In this document: piece by piece, positions 52,020 to 63,504 of the stretch
Layout: each line of letters begins with the position of its first letter
Position numbering within the stretch: position 1 is the first letter of the stretch
Source of the DNA: Corydoras sp. C115
Taxonomy: Eukaryota; Chordata; Actinopteri; Siluriformes; Callichthyidae
DNA length: 64,000 bases
NCBI GenBank assembly: GCA_019802505.1
Contig: JAFMOC010000156.1
Span: forward strand, 344,501-408,500
Direction of reading: 5' to 3'
Translations under genes and position numbers: made by a program
Notes under the pieces: generated by a model
The model's database searches: none
What the model was told of the DNA's origin: nothing
What the model saw: the letters and a program-made list of their open reading frames with translations, nothing else

Positions 52020-52950
52020 CAAGATAAGATAAGGCAAGTTATAAGGTAAGATAAGTGAAGGTAGGTTAAGATTAGATAAGATAAGAAAATGTAAGATAAG
52101 GTGAGATAGAATTAGGTAAGGCAAGATAGGGCAAAATAAGACAAGACAACAAAAAGCAAGATAAGACAATGCAAGATAAGACAAGGTAAGATAAGAAAGG
52201 TAAGTTAAGATTAAATTAGATAAGATAAGGCAAGAAAAGATAAGATAGGACAAGATAAGGCAAGATAAGTTAAGATTAGATAAGGCAAGGAAAGATAAGA
52301 TTCGATAAGATAAGATAAGATAAGATAAGCAAAGATAAGGCAAGATAAGTCAAGATAAGATAGGACAAGGCAAGATAAGAAAAGATAAGGCGAGATAAGT
52401 TAAAATAGGATAAGGGAAGGAAAGTAAGATAAGGCAAAGAAAGGTAAGATAGGAAAAGACAAGACAAGATAAGGTAAGATAAGATAAGAAAATGTAAGGT
52501 AAGTTGAGATAGGATAAGATAGGTCAAGATAAGATAAGTTAAAATAAGACAGGATAAGTTTAGATAAGGTAAGACAAGGCAAGGAAAGGTAAGATAAAAT
52601 AAGGAAAGCGGCAAGATATCTCAAAGTAAGATAAGGGAAGGTAAGATAAAGCAAGAAAACGCAAGATAAGTTAAGATTAGATAAGGCAAGGAAAGATAAG
52701 ATAAGACAAGATAAGATAAGATAAGTTAAGATTAGCAAAGGTAGGGTAAAGCGAGATAAGATCAAATAAGGCAAGGAAAGGTAATATAAGGCAAGATAAG
52801 GTAAGGTAAGGCAAGGCGAGATAATGTGAGATAAGATAAGGTAAGATGAGATAGGATAAGGTGAGATAAGGTAAGATGAGATAGGATAAGGTGAGAAAAA
52901 GTAAGATGAGCTAAGATAAGGTAACATGAGATTAGATAAGCTAAGATAAG
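52020..52950 (+). repeat. GATAA-type array B
   Basis: About 930 bp, the longest array. It begins unit 3. Confidence 0.92.
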
Positions 52951-52960
52951 TGAAATGAGG

Positions 52961-53678
52961 ACATTCACTCAGTCACAGCAGCAGAGCATCAGAGTGTAGA
53001 AGTGTAGAGGTCTGAAAGTTAAAATGCTCAGATATATAAACAATAAAGGGAACGTCTTGGAACTTAAGTGATTAACAATTTTAATAAAAATTTGAAAAGA
53101 ATCTAAAATAATTTTTTAAAAAGATCATGTAGGTTCTGTCCTCACCTCTACATTCTCCATTCAGTGATCACAGCGTGAGATTTACATTCCTGTCCATTTG
53201 CTTTGGTTTCAGTCCAAAAAAAAACAGTCAAACAAAAAAAATTAGGAAAATCCAACCTATTAGTTTTTGCATGTGACGCCTGAGACTGAGGACACACAGC
53301 AGATCAGTTCCTTATTATTTTTCTGTCGAAGAACTTTTTTCTGTTGAAGTGGACCTATGATGAAAAGTACAGACCTCTCTCATCTTTTTAAGTATGAGAA
53401 CTTACACAATCAGTGGCTGATGTTAAATATGTTAAAGTCTGAGTGACCTGCTGACCATCATGGACAATTTAAATCACCCAAATGCACAGCGCAATGGCAT
53501 TATTAGGCAAAAGAGCTCTTAGTGGCAGACTATTGTCCTAGTCCTGCTCAACTGATAGGTTGAGAATGTCAGGTCATCAGACTGTTTAACATATCACAGC
53601 TCAGCAAAATATAATCATGTGACTGCTCTACTCTTTCTTATTAAATCAATATTTCCCTATAAAAGCTAATTAGAATGT

Positions 53679-53680
<2 letters not shown>
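52961..53680 (+). repeat. Segmental-duplication block (copy 3)
   Basis: Matches 25060-25980 without the SINE at 25628. No gene was seen. Confidence 0.85.

Positions 53681-53752
<72 letters not shown>
53681..53752. repeat. TA/TG microsatellite
   Basis: TA run followed by TGTGTG, at the place of the TA repeats at 25982. Confidence 0.95.
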
Positions 53753-53753
<1 letters not shown>

Positions 53754-54394
53754 ATCATGTTATATGCTTTATTATATTCTATTTTATATAGTCATTTTTA
53801 GACATATAATTTGATATATATAAAAAAGTAAAGAAAATTGGACAGCACAGTATAATATGTATATTTTATTGACTCACAGAAACACAAACTTTTCGACCCT
53901 CAGGCCTTCCTCAGTGTGATAACAATTACCAGATCAACCGCGCTAATTAATTAGACCAGGTGTGTATTCCCCACCCTTTAAGACCTATACAAAATGCAAA
54001 CACATGATTTTCATTCAAAACTATACAAAATTATTTTAAGTAATAAATTAAACATCAAATAACCAGAAATACATTGTATTAATTCCCAAATTACATAAAG
54101 TCAAAAAATGGAAAGTTCTTACAAACAAAATATCCATACATTCAGATATACATTCACATCTGAAAACATGTAAACATAATAACCAATGAAAAACTACAAT
54201 GTAATGAAACAATGTTCTGAATCCAATATAACCATGAAACTCTATACATATCAATGCTTATAGTACAGATTTTTACTGTAATTTGATGACCTTACATTAT
54301 GTTACACATTTTTGCTGAACTGAACTAAACTGAACTGGACTGAACTTTTTATTACACTTTATATTTTTACTCTAGATTTTTATTTGATCTTTAT
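53753..54394 (+). repeat. Duplicated spacer, unit 3
   Basis: Collinear with 26040-28000 of unit 2 but without its three SINEs (empty sites near 53845, 54070 and 54085). Confidence 0.82.
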
Positions 54395-54928
54395 TGTGAC
54401 ATCCTGTGAGTTTCACCTGCTCCTCCTACAGCTCGCTAATTGGCCAGCAGCTCTAATTGAGAGCAGGTGCAACTAATTCTGCTGATTTCCTGAAGGCTTT
54501 ATAAGCGCTGCATTGGAGAGCTGATCTTTGCTGTAGCATGTTGTAGCTGACGTTAATTTCTCCCAGTGGTAGTTGCAGTTCAGTTTACTTGCGCCATATT
54601 GACTTCTTGATTCTTTCTGCCTAGTTCCCTCTTACACTTACCAGAGGACCTCTCGCTACCTGCCGTGGAACCACCAGTGGAAGCCTCACTCAGGCTGGCT
54701 GCCTGTCTGCCTCCACCTGCTCTGGTCGTACTTACCTCCGTATCCTCTTGCCTTCCGGTTGCCCTGCTTGGTGAATCTGCACATACCTGCCTATTGGACC
54801 TGTGTCTTCTTTTCAGTACTCCACCTCTTGTGAAACCTCATCTTATGTTCATCATTAAGCCACTGTAAATAAAGAACACTTACCTTGACTTCTGCCTCCT
54901 GTATCTGTTACCACTCGCCTTTGACTTG
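54395..54928 (+). mobile_element. Probable solo LTR, unit 3 only
   Basis: Inserted in a sentence continuous at 28000 in unit 2. Starts TGTGACATCC, has TATAAGCGC near 54499 and TAAATAAAGAAC near 54867. The 3' border (TTTGACTTG) is not canonical, so the end may be mutated. Confidence 0.6.
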
Positions 54929-55745
54929 TTTAATTTTAATCTTACGGTTTTTATATTTAGTTTTGATATTTCTACTTAAGTTGTTGTGTGCAGCTGCTGG
55001 TTGCCCGTCTGTCTCTATGTTGGTGTTTGTGTCTGTCCATTTGTCTGTGAGTCTGTCATTCTTTGTGTGTCCTTTCTTTCTGTCTTTCATTCTGTGTCTG
55101 TTTCTTTTATTTCTTTTACTTTGTAATCTGATTTGTTCTGATTCTGCTGCTTTGTAGTTTTATCTTTTCGTTTTTTTTTTTTTTTTTTTGTCTGTCGTCG
55201 TCTTGGTTCTATTTCAGGTTCTTTAGATTCCTGTTTTCTCCTTTGTTTGCTCCTCCTTTACTCTGAGGTCGACTGATGTACATACAGACCACGATACTGC
55301 AGCACTAATAATTATTACTAATGTGCATGTCAAAAGAAAAATAACAGAAAATAAAAATGTAAAGTATATAATGCTTAAAAGGTTTCATTTAAACATTATA
55401 AATTAAAAACAGAACAGTAAGCCTGAAGTTAATTAATAGTAAAAATAGTTTGTTAAGTTTTCTAAAGTTATTGCACGCAATGGAAATTGATTTTGTAGAA
55501 CACATGTTTGGAGCTTTGTAAATAAGTTTTAATTAAAAAAACTTTATAGTTTAGTATATTTGATTATATTACATTTAATTTTGCTTGAAGAGGCACTTAT
55601 TGTTTCTACTTTTTATATTTTTGTACATTATAATTTGACAACAGGGCAACTGTAACATCTGCAATGATTACGTATTCTGATCTTTGTTGGTTTATTTTGA
55701 CTGGGTGGAGTTCTATGGACATCTGACTACAGAACATCAGGAGGA
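54929..55745 (+). repeat. Duplicated upstream region of lectin unit 3
   Basis: Matches 28000-29000, with a much shorter TCTG tract and a T homopolymer near 55171-55189. No gene was seen. Confidence 0.78.
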
Positions 55746-56030
55746 TGTTAGGGATCGATATGATCAGCAAGGTGTGGCTATACAAGCAAGAGGATGTACC
55801 TCCTAACCATACAACTGTCTAGCAGGGTAATGGTCCAAGGGTAGCAAAATAACATGTTATAGCGCCATAGACTTCAATACGGTGTTCCGAAAAGAGGAGA
55901 CCAACTTGAAACTTGCTAATCCATCCTAGCTCTGTAAATAGAGTGCTATCAAATTAACACCCAGGTACACCAGAAAGGGTGTGCTCGGGTAGCCAAACCC
56001 ACCTACACTTCCCCATAAGAGAGGAAAATT
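55746..56030. other. Unit-3-specific insert of about 285 bp
   Basis: Interrupts the region between AGGAGGA and the octamer that is continuous near 29000. No termini or duplication were identified, and no coding frame. It sits only a few bases upstream of the octamer. Confidence 0.5.
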
Positions 56031-56036
56031 AATATA

Positions 56037-56158
56037 ATTTGCATATGATGGATAAAGGACTGATGTGAGACTGGTGTGAGGAACTGTGGCTCCAGGATTC
56101 TGAAGCTTTCTTAAAGCTGATAAAGACTAAAAACAGAACCAAACTTCAGCTACTTCAG
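56037..56158 (+). promoter_or_regulatory. Octamer and putative exon 1 of lectin unit 3
   Basis: ATTTGCAT at 56037-56044, the conserved GGAACTGTGGCTCCAGGATT block, and donor-like CAG|GTAAAA at 56158. See 11760 and 29009. Confidence 0.5.
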
Positions 56159-57583
56159 GTAAAAAAATCAACCTCCAGCTGAATGAGCTTTTATTCTGAT
56201 CTGTTATGAAATTCTTTATCTGTATTTATATAGTCATGTCTTTTATTCTGCAGAACATGAATTTATTGAAATTTCATTTCATTTTGGTCAGTCTGTGTAT
56301 CATGTTATATCTACATTGATATTAATATTTTAATTCCTCTATCTATTTGTATATCCACACTTAGTGTTCATAAGAAGAGATTTAATAATGCTTCTATTAT
56401 TGTTATTTTTATTTAATATATTTATAAATACTATATATTGTGTATATACTCACTGCATATTCACTTACTATTTACACTATTTGTATTTATTTTTGCTAAT
56501 AAGCTACCAGAGGCCAATAATTTCTCTTGAGATAAAAAAAAATAGCACCACTCCACCCACCCAACCTACCCCCTGACCCACCCAACCTAAACTGACCCAA
56601 CCACCAACCAACCACCCCCAAAGAGACAACCCCTTTATTAGTTACACAATATTATTTCTATTCTGTTCATTCTATCAGCTCCTCTGAATCATCCCCTTTG
56701 TTCTCTGATGATCAGGCCCCCCACAGAGCAGGTATCATTAGGGTGGTGGATGATTCTCACTATTGCAGTCACACTGACATGACGGTGCAGGTTTGTTAGC
56801 GTGTGTTGTGCTTCTAGGTTTAAACCCTGGATCCATTCACTGTTCACTCTGTTACACATCTCTGTCGTGTTGGTGGGAAGAGGTTTTTGGTTGGTGGATT
56901 ATTCTCCATCTAGTAGAGACACTGAGGGATTTGAACTCCAGCTGCACTGCTGCATCTGATCCACCTGTACCTGCAGCACACACACTAACACACCTGTGCC
57001 ACCATGTCAGAGGAACTATTTAAGTAACATTGCTGCTGCTTTTTAGTTCCACTTTTTTGAGGTACTGTTTGATGTACTTAAATACTTAATAGTATTACTA
57101 TTCTTTAAAGACTAAACTAACAGCAAAGTTCAGAATAGTGGCCCTGAAACAGACATGTCCAGACAGGTATACATATATTCAGTTCACCTTATATATATAG
57201 CTCACCCTTGGGAGGAAAGCACACAGATACTGAGAGAACATGCAGAGTCCTCACACGGCCTTTTGTGTCCTGTTAAAATATCACACCCAAGTTTTGCATG
57301 CATTAAGGTGAAAAGGTGAATGAATCCACTCACACACTGTGAAGCCTGATGATGTAGAAACTATGTGAGTTCCATATATGGCACTAATAATATAACCGGG
57401 AATTGAAGCGGGGACAATTAGCTCGCAAGGTTGCTTCTTTAACCAAAAGCTTCTAACTGTCCCACTTCACATACAATATGTAGAAACTCAGATTTAGATC
57501 CACACATAAAAGTGACTCAAATCCGATTGAAAAATATTGAATGTGATGATCACACGGCTTTATAAAGATCAGATTCTGAAACA

Positions 57584-57630
<47 letters not shown>

Positions 57631-58296
57631 TGTCCATCTGCTGTGCCGTAAGTGAGGTAATAAATGTTTTTAAATACTGAAAGTGGAATTTTGAGGAGGA
57701 TTATTCAGGGAAGGTTATCTCATCTGTGGAACTTGTTGGTTTCAGTTGCTTGGTATTTGAATGGTGTGTTCTACACTTATTTGCTATGATGGGGTGAGTT
57801 AGGAGTTAAGTGTGTTCTCAGGTAAATTAAGACTGGTATTTAAATATGGTGTCTGGTCAACATTTGAACTTTAGATACCTACATATGTGTTTTAACACTA
57901 AATTTCCTGCAAATTTTAAATCCTGAGGACAACAGCCCTTTCCCTTTGTCTAACCCTTTGGGGGGTCATCAGGCCTCCCAACCCCCTCTCTCCTGGATGT
58001 ATCTGCCCAGCGCCCAAAACGGGCATTGGCAACTCCCCTGCGACCCTAGTAGTGGATTAAGTGGAAGATAATGAATGAATGAATGTTTAAACGTTTGGTG
58101 CCTTCACGGTGAAGATTTGGACCACTCTGGTCTTTCTGGACTCCAGCAGAGGTTTTAAAGTCTTGTAATGTTGATTTTTGGGTTCTTTTTTATTAAATAT
58201 TTAAACCAGTTAGGTTTCAGTGTCAGTGCTGAGTTCTGGTTCTTCTCTGAGGTATAAGTACTGAGTGAGATGTTCATGATGTTTCTTATTCTGTAG
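56159..58296 (+). other. Large intron of lectin unit 3
   Basis: 56160-56640 and 57700-58296 match unit 2. 56650-57030 resembles a common fish interspersed repeat (CACTGACATGACGGTGCAGG, CACACTAACACACC) that I cannot name. A TG microsatellite lies at 57590-57628 and a V-SINE tail at 57988-58085. No exon was seen. Confidence 0.5.
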
Positions 58297-58550
58297 TGGA
58301 TCATCAGTTTCATCAGTGATGGAGCAGAAACTATTCATCCTCCTGATTCTCACAGGTGAGAGATAAAGCTCATTAATATTCATGAGTCACCTCAATATGT
58401 AAATAAAAATCATTTATTTATCGAATTAAATGAAATATCAAACATTTGTTCATAATGAGATTATTTTTTTATGATTAATACAGCCCGAACTCTCAGATGT
58501 TCAGATTTCGTTCGAACACCGTTACACAAATAATTTTGACAAGACCTGTG

Positions 58551-58808
58551 CTCTAGGGATTCTAGGGATTCCAGGTTCTCCGGTTTCCTCCCACAGTCCA
58601 AAACCATGGATCAAGTCAATGGAATTCTTCAAATTGCCCCATATAGAGTGTGACAGTGTGAGTGAGTGAGTGTGTGACCAGTGATAGATTGGCGCCCTGT
58701 CCTGGGTGTATCTGCTCAGAGCCTGAGAGGTTCTCCCCTGGATGGGCATGGGGAACCCTACCATGACCCTAATAGAGGATAAAGCGGAAGATAATGGATG
58801 GATGTATA
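58551..58808 (+). mobile_element. V-SINE lacking its head, sense
   Basis: Flanked by AAGACCTGTGCT on both sides (about 58539 and 58809). Inserted between the signal and CTLD1 exons. Unit 2 has an empty site. Confidence 0.88.
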
Positions 58809-58896
58809 AGACCTGTGCTATGTACAAAGAACACACTTTTCTTTGTGTAGGCAGATCACTCTAAGAATACTCGATCACTTTAAATGTGTTTTACAG

Positions 58897-59268
58897 GGAT
58901 GGTTCCTCTTGTCCTGCCCGTTACTTTTAAGTTCTATCTGGTTCAGCAGCTGAAATCATGGCCTGATGCTCAGTCTTACTGTCGCACCAACCACTTCGAC
59001 CTGGCCACCACCCTCAGTGCTGCAGAAATGAGCCTCCTGCAGGGCACGGCTCAGGAACAACAGTTCACCTCCACTGCCTGGGTCGGACTGTATAAAGATT
59101 ACCCCGGCTTCCACTGGTCTCTCGATAACACACCACTAGGAACCATGAGACCCTGGAGTAGTGGCGAACCTAATAATATAAATGGATGTGAAGACTGTGT
59201 GGTGGTGGCCCCTTGGGGGTGGGGTGGTGCACCATGTAGCTGGAGAGGTGCTTTCCTATGCTTTGATG
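58897..59268 (+). CDS. CTLD1 exon of lectin unit 3, open
   Basis: 372 nt, acceptor TTTTACAG and donor GATG|GTGAGT. It encodes QLKSWPDAQSYCRTNHFDLA, AWVGLYKDYPGFHWSLDN, GEPNNINGCEDC, WGWGGAPC and AFLCFDG. The reading frame is undamaged, but the downstream gene is broken, so expression is uncertain. Confidence 0.8.
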
Positions 59269-59649
59269 GTGAGTTCTGATAACCCTTAACCCTTTGATGT
59301 GTTTACCTGCTTTGCAAACTTCACAAAGAAAATGTTTTTTGAAGACTTTGTCTAAAGTGAAGTTTACATGATGGAGGTCCTGATTCCTATTTAATTTTCA
59401 GGTAATCTTGGAAAACGATGTGCTACAGCAGGGGTGTCCAAACTTTTTGAAAAGAGGGTCAAATTAAATAAAGTGAAAATGCCCGACGGCCAATTTGTTA
59501 TTATTTTTTTTACCACAAAAGTTATATTGAAATACACACTACATTTCATCTGTAATTACTGTTTTATAACACTGTATCTAACTGTAATTTATCTAAAATC
59601 TAAAATAGCAATAAAGAATTAATGAACATGTTTTTAAAAAATCTTTTAG
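59269..59649 (+). other. Intron of unit 3 between the CTLD exons
   Basis: Only 381 bp, against 5.9 kb in unit 2, where the LTR complex lies. 59430-59600 has AAATTAAATAAAGTGAAAAT-type sequence, possibly the 3' end of a LINE. No exon was seen. Confidence 0.5.
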
Positions 59650-59965
59650 AACGAAATATCGGTAACAGCAGATACATTTTCTACTCTGGGCCTTCCAACT
59701 GGTATGATGGCCAGCGCTTCTGCAGGTAGCATCACACAGATCTGGCCAGCGCACGAGATGCATCAGAAAACTCTATTCTGGTTGGAATGACCAAAGGCTG
59801 GACCTGGTTTGGTCTCCACAAATTCACCTCAGAATAATTTCACCTACAACACATGGGCTCCTGATCAACCTGACGACCTCAAGCAGAGGTACTGTGCTTA
59901 TGTTCTGAACGGACTGACCTACGATGCTCTCTGTACAGATCTGAGAGCTTTCTTCTGTTACAGAG
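59650..59965 (+). pseudogene. CTLD2 exon of lectin unit 3, nonsense and 14-nt deletion
   Basis: 316 nt instead of 330. The TAG (59727-59729) follows the first cysteine (RFCR), and the deletion removes the KWSDQ-like segment. The second half (QPDD, RYCAY, ALCTD, FFCYR) is well preserved in the shifted frame. Confidence 0.9.
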
Positions 59966-59998
59966 GTAAAGTGTCATCATTATCTGTACTGCACACTC

Positions 59999-60331
59999 AT
60001 TCATTTATTATCTCCCGCTTTATCCTCTATTAGGGTCGCGGTGGGGTTCCCCATGCCCATCCAGGGGAGAACGTCTCGGGCGCTGGGCAGATAGACCCAG
60101 GACAGGGCACCAATCCATCGCTGGGCACACACTCACTCACACAGACACACTCTATATGGGGCAATTTTTGAGAATTCAATTGACTTGATCCATGTTTTTG
60201 GACTGTGGGAGGAAACCGTAGAACCCGGAGGAAACTCACGCAGACACGGGGAGAACATGGAAACTCCACCCAGCTGGGGATTCGAACCGGGAATCCCTAG
60301 CGCTGAGAGGCGAACGTGCTAACCACTATGC
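59999..60331 (-). mobile_element. V-SINE, antisense, in the post-CTLD2 intron
   Basis: Flanked by CTGTACTGCACACT (about 59985-59998 and 60332-60345). The sites in units 1 and 2 (near 18810 and 42480) are empty. Confidence 0.9.
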
Positions 60332-60339
60332 CTGTACTG

Positions 60340-60985
60340 CACACTGTACCACTTAAATAAGTCCCACTTAAACAAGCCATGCTTAAATAAGTCATGCTTT
60401 GATAAGTCATGTTTAAATAAGTCACTCTTAAATAATCATGTTTATATAAGTCAGACTTAAATAAGTCCCACTTACATGAGCTTGAATAAGTCCTGCTTAA
60501 ATAAGTCTTGTTTTAATAAGTCCTGCTTGAATAAGTCTCTCTTAAATAAGTCCCGCTTAAATAAGTCCTGCTTATATAATTGACACTTAAATATGTCTTA
60601 ATTAAATAAATCCCACTTAAATAAGACTTAAATAAATCCCACTTACATGAGCCAGGCTTGAATAAGTCATACATAAATAATTCCCGCTTATACAAGTCTC
60701 GCTTGAATAAGTCCTGCTTAAATAAGTCCTGCTTATATAATTGACCCTTAAACATGTCTTAATTAAATAAATCCCGCTTATATAATACTTAAATAAGTCC
60801 CACTTACATGAGCCAGGCTTGAATAAGCCATGCATAAATGTCACTTGTATATTAATCACTCTTTAATAAGTCACATTTATTATAGTCACGTTTATACAAT
60901 TCTCGTCCTGCTTATAAAATTGAGACAAAAATATGTCTTAATTAAATAAATCCCACTTATATAAGTCACACTTAATTCTCATGTT
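60340..60985 (+). repeat. Degenerate 15-bp intronic repeat, unit 3
   Basis: The longest of the three versions (about 40 imperfect units). It contains an internal longer duplication around CCACTTACATGAGCCAGGCT (60640 and 60798). Confidence 0.88.
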
Positions 60986-61680
60986 ATGATGTGAGGTCAC
61001 CTCAGCAGGTTGAGTTGAGGATATGGGCTGATAGTTAAATTAGTGAAAACAGAATCACATGATTATACCATCAGTATTGTGTCCTCTGATCACATGACTG
61101 TGTTTTAGGATTCATCAAGTATTTCAGGGAATCATTCTTACATAAGAAAACACCTGTAATAAGATTTCTACTCAAACTGTGTGAGGTGTTAAAGCAGCAG
61201 ATTATTAATGTTTATTTAAAATGATTTCTTTTTAATTCTGTAGTAAATACAAGACAGATGATCATCAGGGTGAAGGTTCAGTCCAATCAGAATTTAAATG
61301 ATCCTGCGCTACCGGCAGTCATGTTGGAGATGGTGAGTTTCACTGATCCACAGTTCCTCAGCTTCTAGTACTGTTCTAATGATTTCATTTCTATTTAAAC
61401 GTTCTCATTATGCTACATTTAGGTCCTTATTATTATTATTTTATTATTATTATTATTATTATTATCATCATTATTATTATTATTATGTTTATGATCATTA
61501 TGATGATTATAAATAATCTGACTCTCAGCGCTTCGTTCTTCTTCTGTATGATTCACTGTATGAACATCTTCTGTGCTCCAGATTAAAGGGGAACTGCAGA
61601 AACTCGGAGTGATAAATATTGCTCTGAAATTCCGAGAGCAGCCAGATGGAAACGTGTTTCAGAAGATTCATGGGAAATGA

Positions 61681-62057
61681 TGATGTCATTGTCTTTAGGG
61701 GCGGAGCTTGGTGGTGGTTGTAATTATTGCTGCTGCAGAGTTTTGTGATTAGGTTTCAGCTGAGTGGATCAGAATTTTAAATATCTTTCAGAACAAATTA
61801 AGTAAAGAGAAAATATTCATTTAAAGCATTTATTTTATTTATTCTAAAAAACTTTGTTTTATGACATGTTTTCTGTTGGGTTTCATTGATAAATCAGGAG
61901 ATGACAGAGGGTTCTGTTCCTGTGGGTCAGGTGAGAGAACAGACGTCACAGAACCTTTATGATCCACAGAGTGTGAAACATTGTTTCTATAGTGACTGTT
62001 ATATCTGCTGCTCTCTCTGATTCTTTGAGGACACAGCTTCAGTGTCCTGTCTCTATA

Positions 62058-62145
<88 letters not shown>

Positions 62146-62880
62146 TATTCTGTTAATCTACACAATACAAACATCTACGTTCCTCACGCTATGCGTTCCA
62201 GTTTATGGTTTGGATTCTGCAGAACTTCAGACAGAAGCTTTGGTCCTGAATCTCCTGCTTTATTGTAATGGATTTCGTCTCAGCGCTGATGCCAGAGCAA
62301 CAAGGGATGTGTGATGTCTTCTTTTCCACAACCTGCAGAGAGAAGAACCCAACTAAACCAAACCAAACATACCTGTGAGATTTTATACACTTCATACCAC
62401 AAGATGGTGCTATTGTAGAAAACAGCATTGTCATTGTTCCTGTCTGTTAAAATAGCCAAACAAAGCAGTTCTTGTATAAAAGGTGATAAAACAGTGGGTT
62501 TGTTAACTGCTTCAAAATGTTAAAATGAGTGATGTCATAAAGGTTTCAGTAACGTAAACAGTCTGAGCTTAATGTCACCCCCCCAAGACTCACAGTATAA
62601 TAGATTTCTATCCACGCCGACAGGACCGTATAAAAGAATAATAGAGACTTGTATTCCAGTAACTGAAATGTATAATTACAAAATCAATATTCTAGCAAAA
62701 CCATTATAGCAAAACTACATCCATACACAACCTCTTTATTGTAGAATTACAATTATTTAAAAAAAAAAACGTTTTTGCAACAATACACATCACAAAAATA
62801 AGAACACCAGCTTAGAGTATTAGTGGTCCAATAAAAATATGCCAACAGCAGATTATTACTAGCCAAATGGTTACAGGTGA
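61681..62880 (+). repeat. Segmental-duplication block downstream of lectin unit 3
   Basis: Matches 20249-21870 (minus the solo LTR) and 43387/45831-46580. It contains a TA/CA microsatellite at 62068-62150. No gene was seen. Confidence 0.82.
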
Positions 62881-62883
62881 GAA

Positions 62884-63249
62884 CGGCACGGTGGCTTAGT
62901 TGTTAGCATGTTCGCCTCTCAGCGCTAGGGATGTACCATCCATCCACCCATCCATCCATTATCTTTTGCTTATCCTCTGCTAAGGTCGCGGGGGAATTCC
63001 CCATGTCCATCGGGGAGAACATTTCGGGCGCTGGGCAGATACACCCAGGACAGGGCGCCAATCTATCACTGGGAACACACTCACTCACACAAACACACTC
63101 TATATGGGGCAATTTGGAAAATTCAATTGACCTTGATCTATGTTTTTGGACTGTGGGAGGAAACCAGAGAACCCAGAGGAAACCCACGCGGACACAGGAA
63201 GAACATGGAAACTCCACCCAGATTTGAATCGGGAATCCCTAGTGCTGAG
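62884..63249. repeat. SINE head followed by an inverted V-SINE
   Basis: A sense head fragment (CGGCACGGTGGCTTAGTTG, to about 62932) abuts an antisense, nearly full SINE (62937-63249) that lacks its own head. This looks like a rearranged palindromic pair, similar to 10618-11030. Confidence 0.82.
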
Positions 63250-63504
63250 ATTCCAGTCCCTCACAGAACACTACGGTGGATCAAAGCATACATCTGATAT
63301 GACTGCTTCCTGGGTTTAACCTTTTGCACAAGAATCAACCCACATTAGTAGAGACGAGTATCAGGTGTATAAACCCGGAAGTGTAAATCCACTGCATAAA
63401 AAACCCCAGTGGCGTCAGTTGCTGGTTACGAACACAACTAAACTAAGCTTTAATGGGTTCCTGAACTGGAACTCTAAACCTTAGATCATCACAGTTTAGT
63501 GATA
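63250..63504 (+). repeat. Segmental-duplication block beside the antisense lectin exon, unit 3
   Basis: Matches 49860-50132. Confidence 0.82.

Larger units (their letters stand above)
58297..61680 (+). pseudogene. Lectin unit 3: two-CTLD lectin with broken CTLD2
   Basis: Exons: 58297-58355 (ATG 58319, MEQKLFILLILT), 58897-59268 (CTLD1, intact), 59650-59965 (CTLD2, broken), 61244-61332 (one codon shorter than unit 2) and 61582-61680 (TGA). CTLD1 has EPN (GEPNN) and four cysteines plus an extra one, but its WND site is WGG. CTLD2 has an in-frame TAG at 59727-59729 and a 14-nt deletion near 59829. A product made of the signal peptide and CTLD1 alone, ending in CTLD2, remains possible. Likely a pseudogene or a truncated single-domain lectin. 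Confidence 0.85.

Noticed and set aside
51047..52960. LILSYLILPYL-like minus-strand frames
   Set aside because: Translations of the complementary strand of the GATAA arrays. They look like membrane proteins only because of the repeat.
57400..57480. Possible tRNA-like segment (GGGAATTGAAGCGGGGACA on the plus strand)
   Set aside because: Only a weak resemblance to a B-box; no matching A-box or arm pairing was seen.
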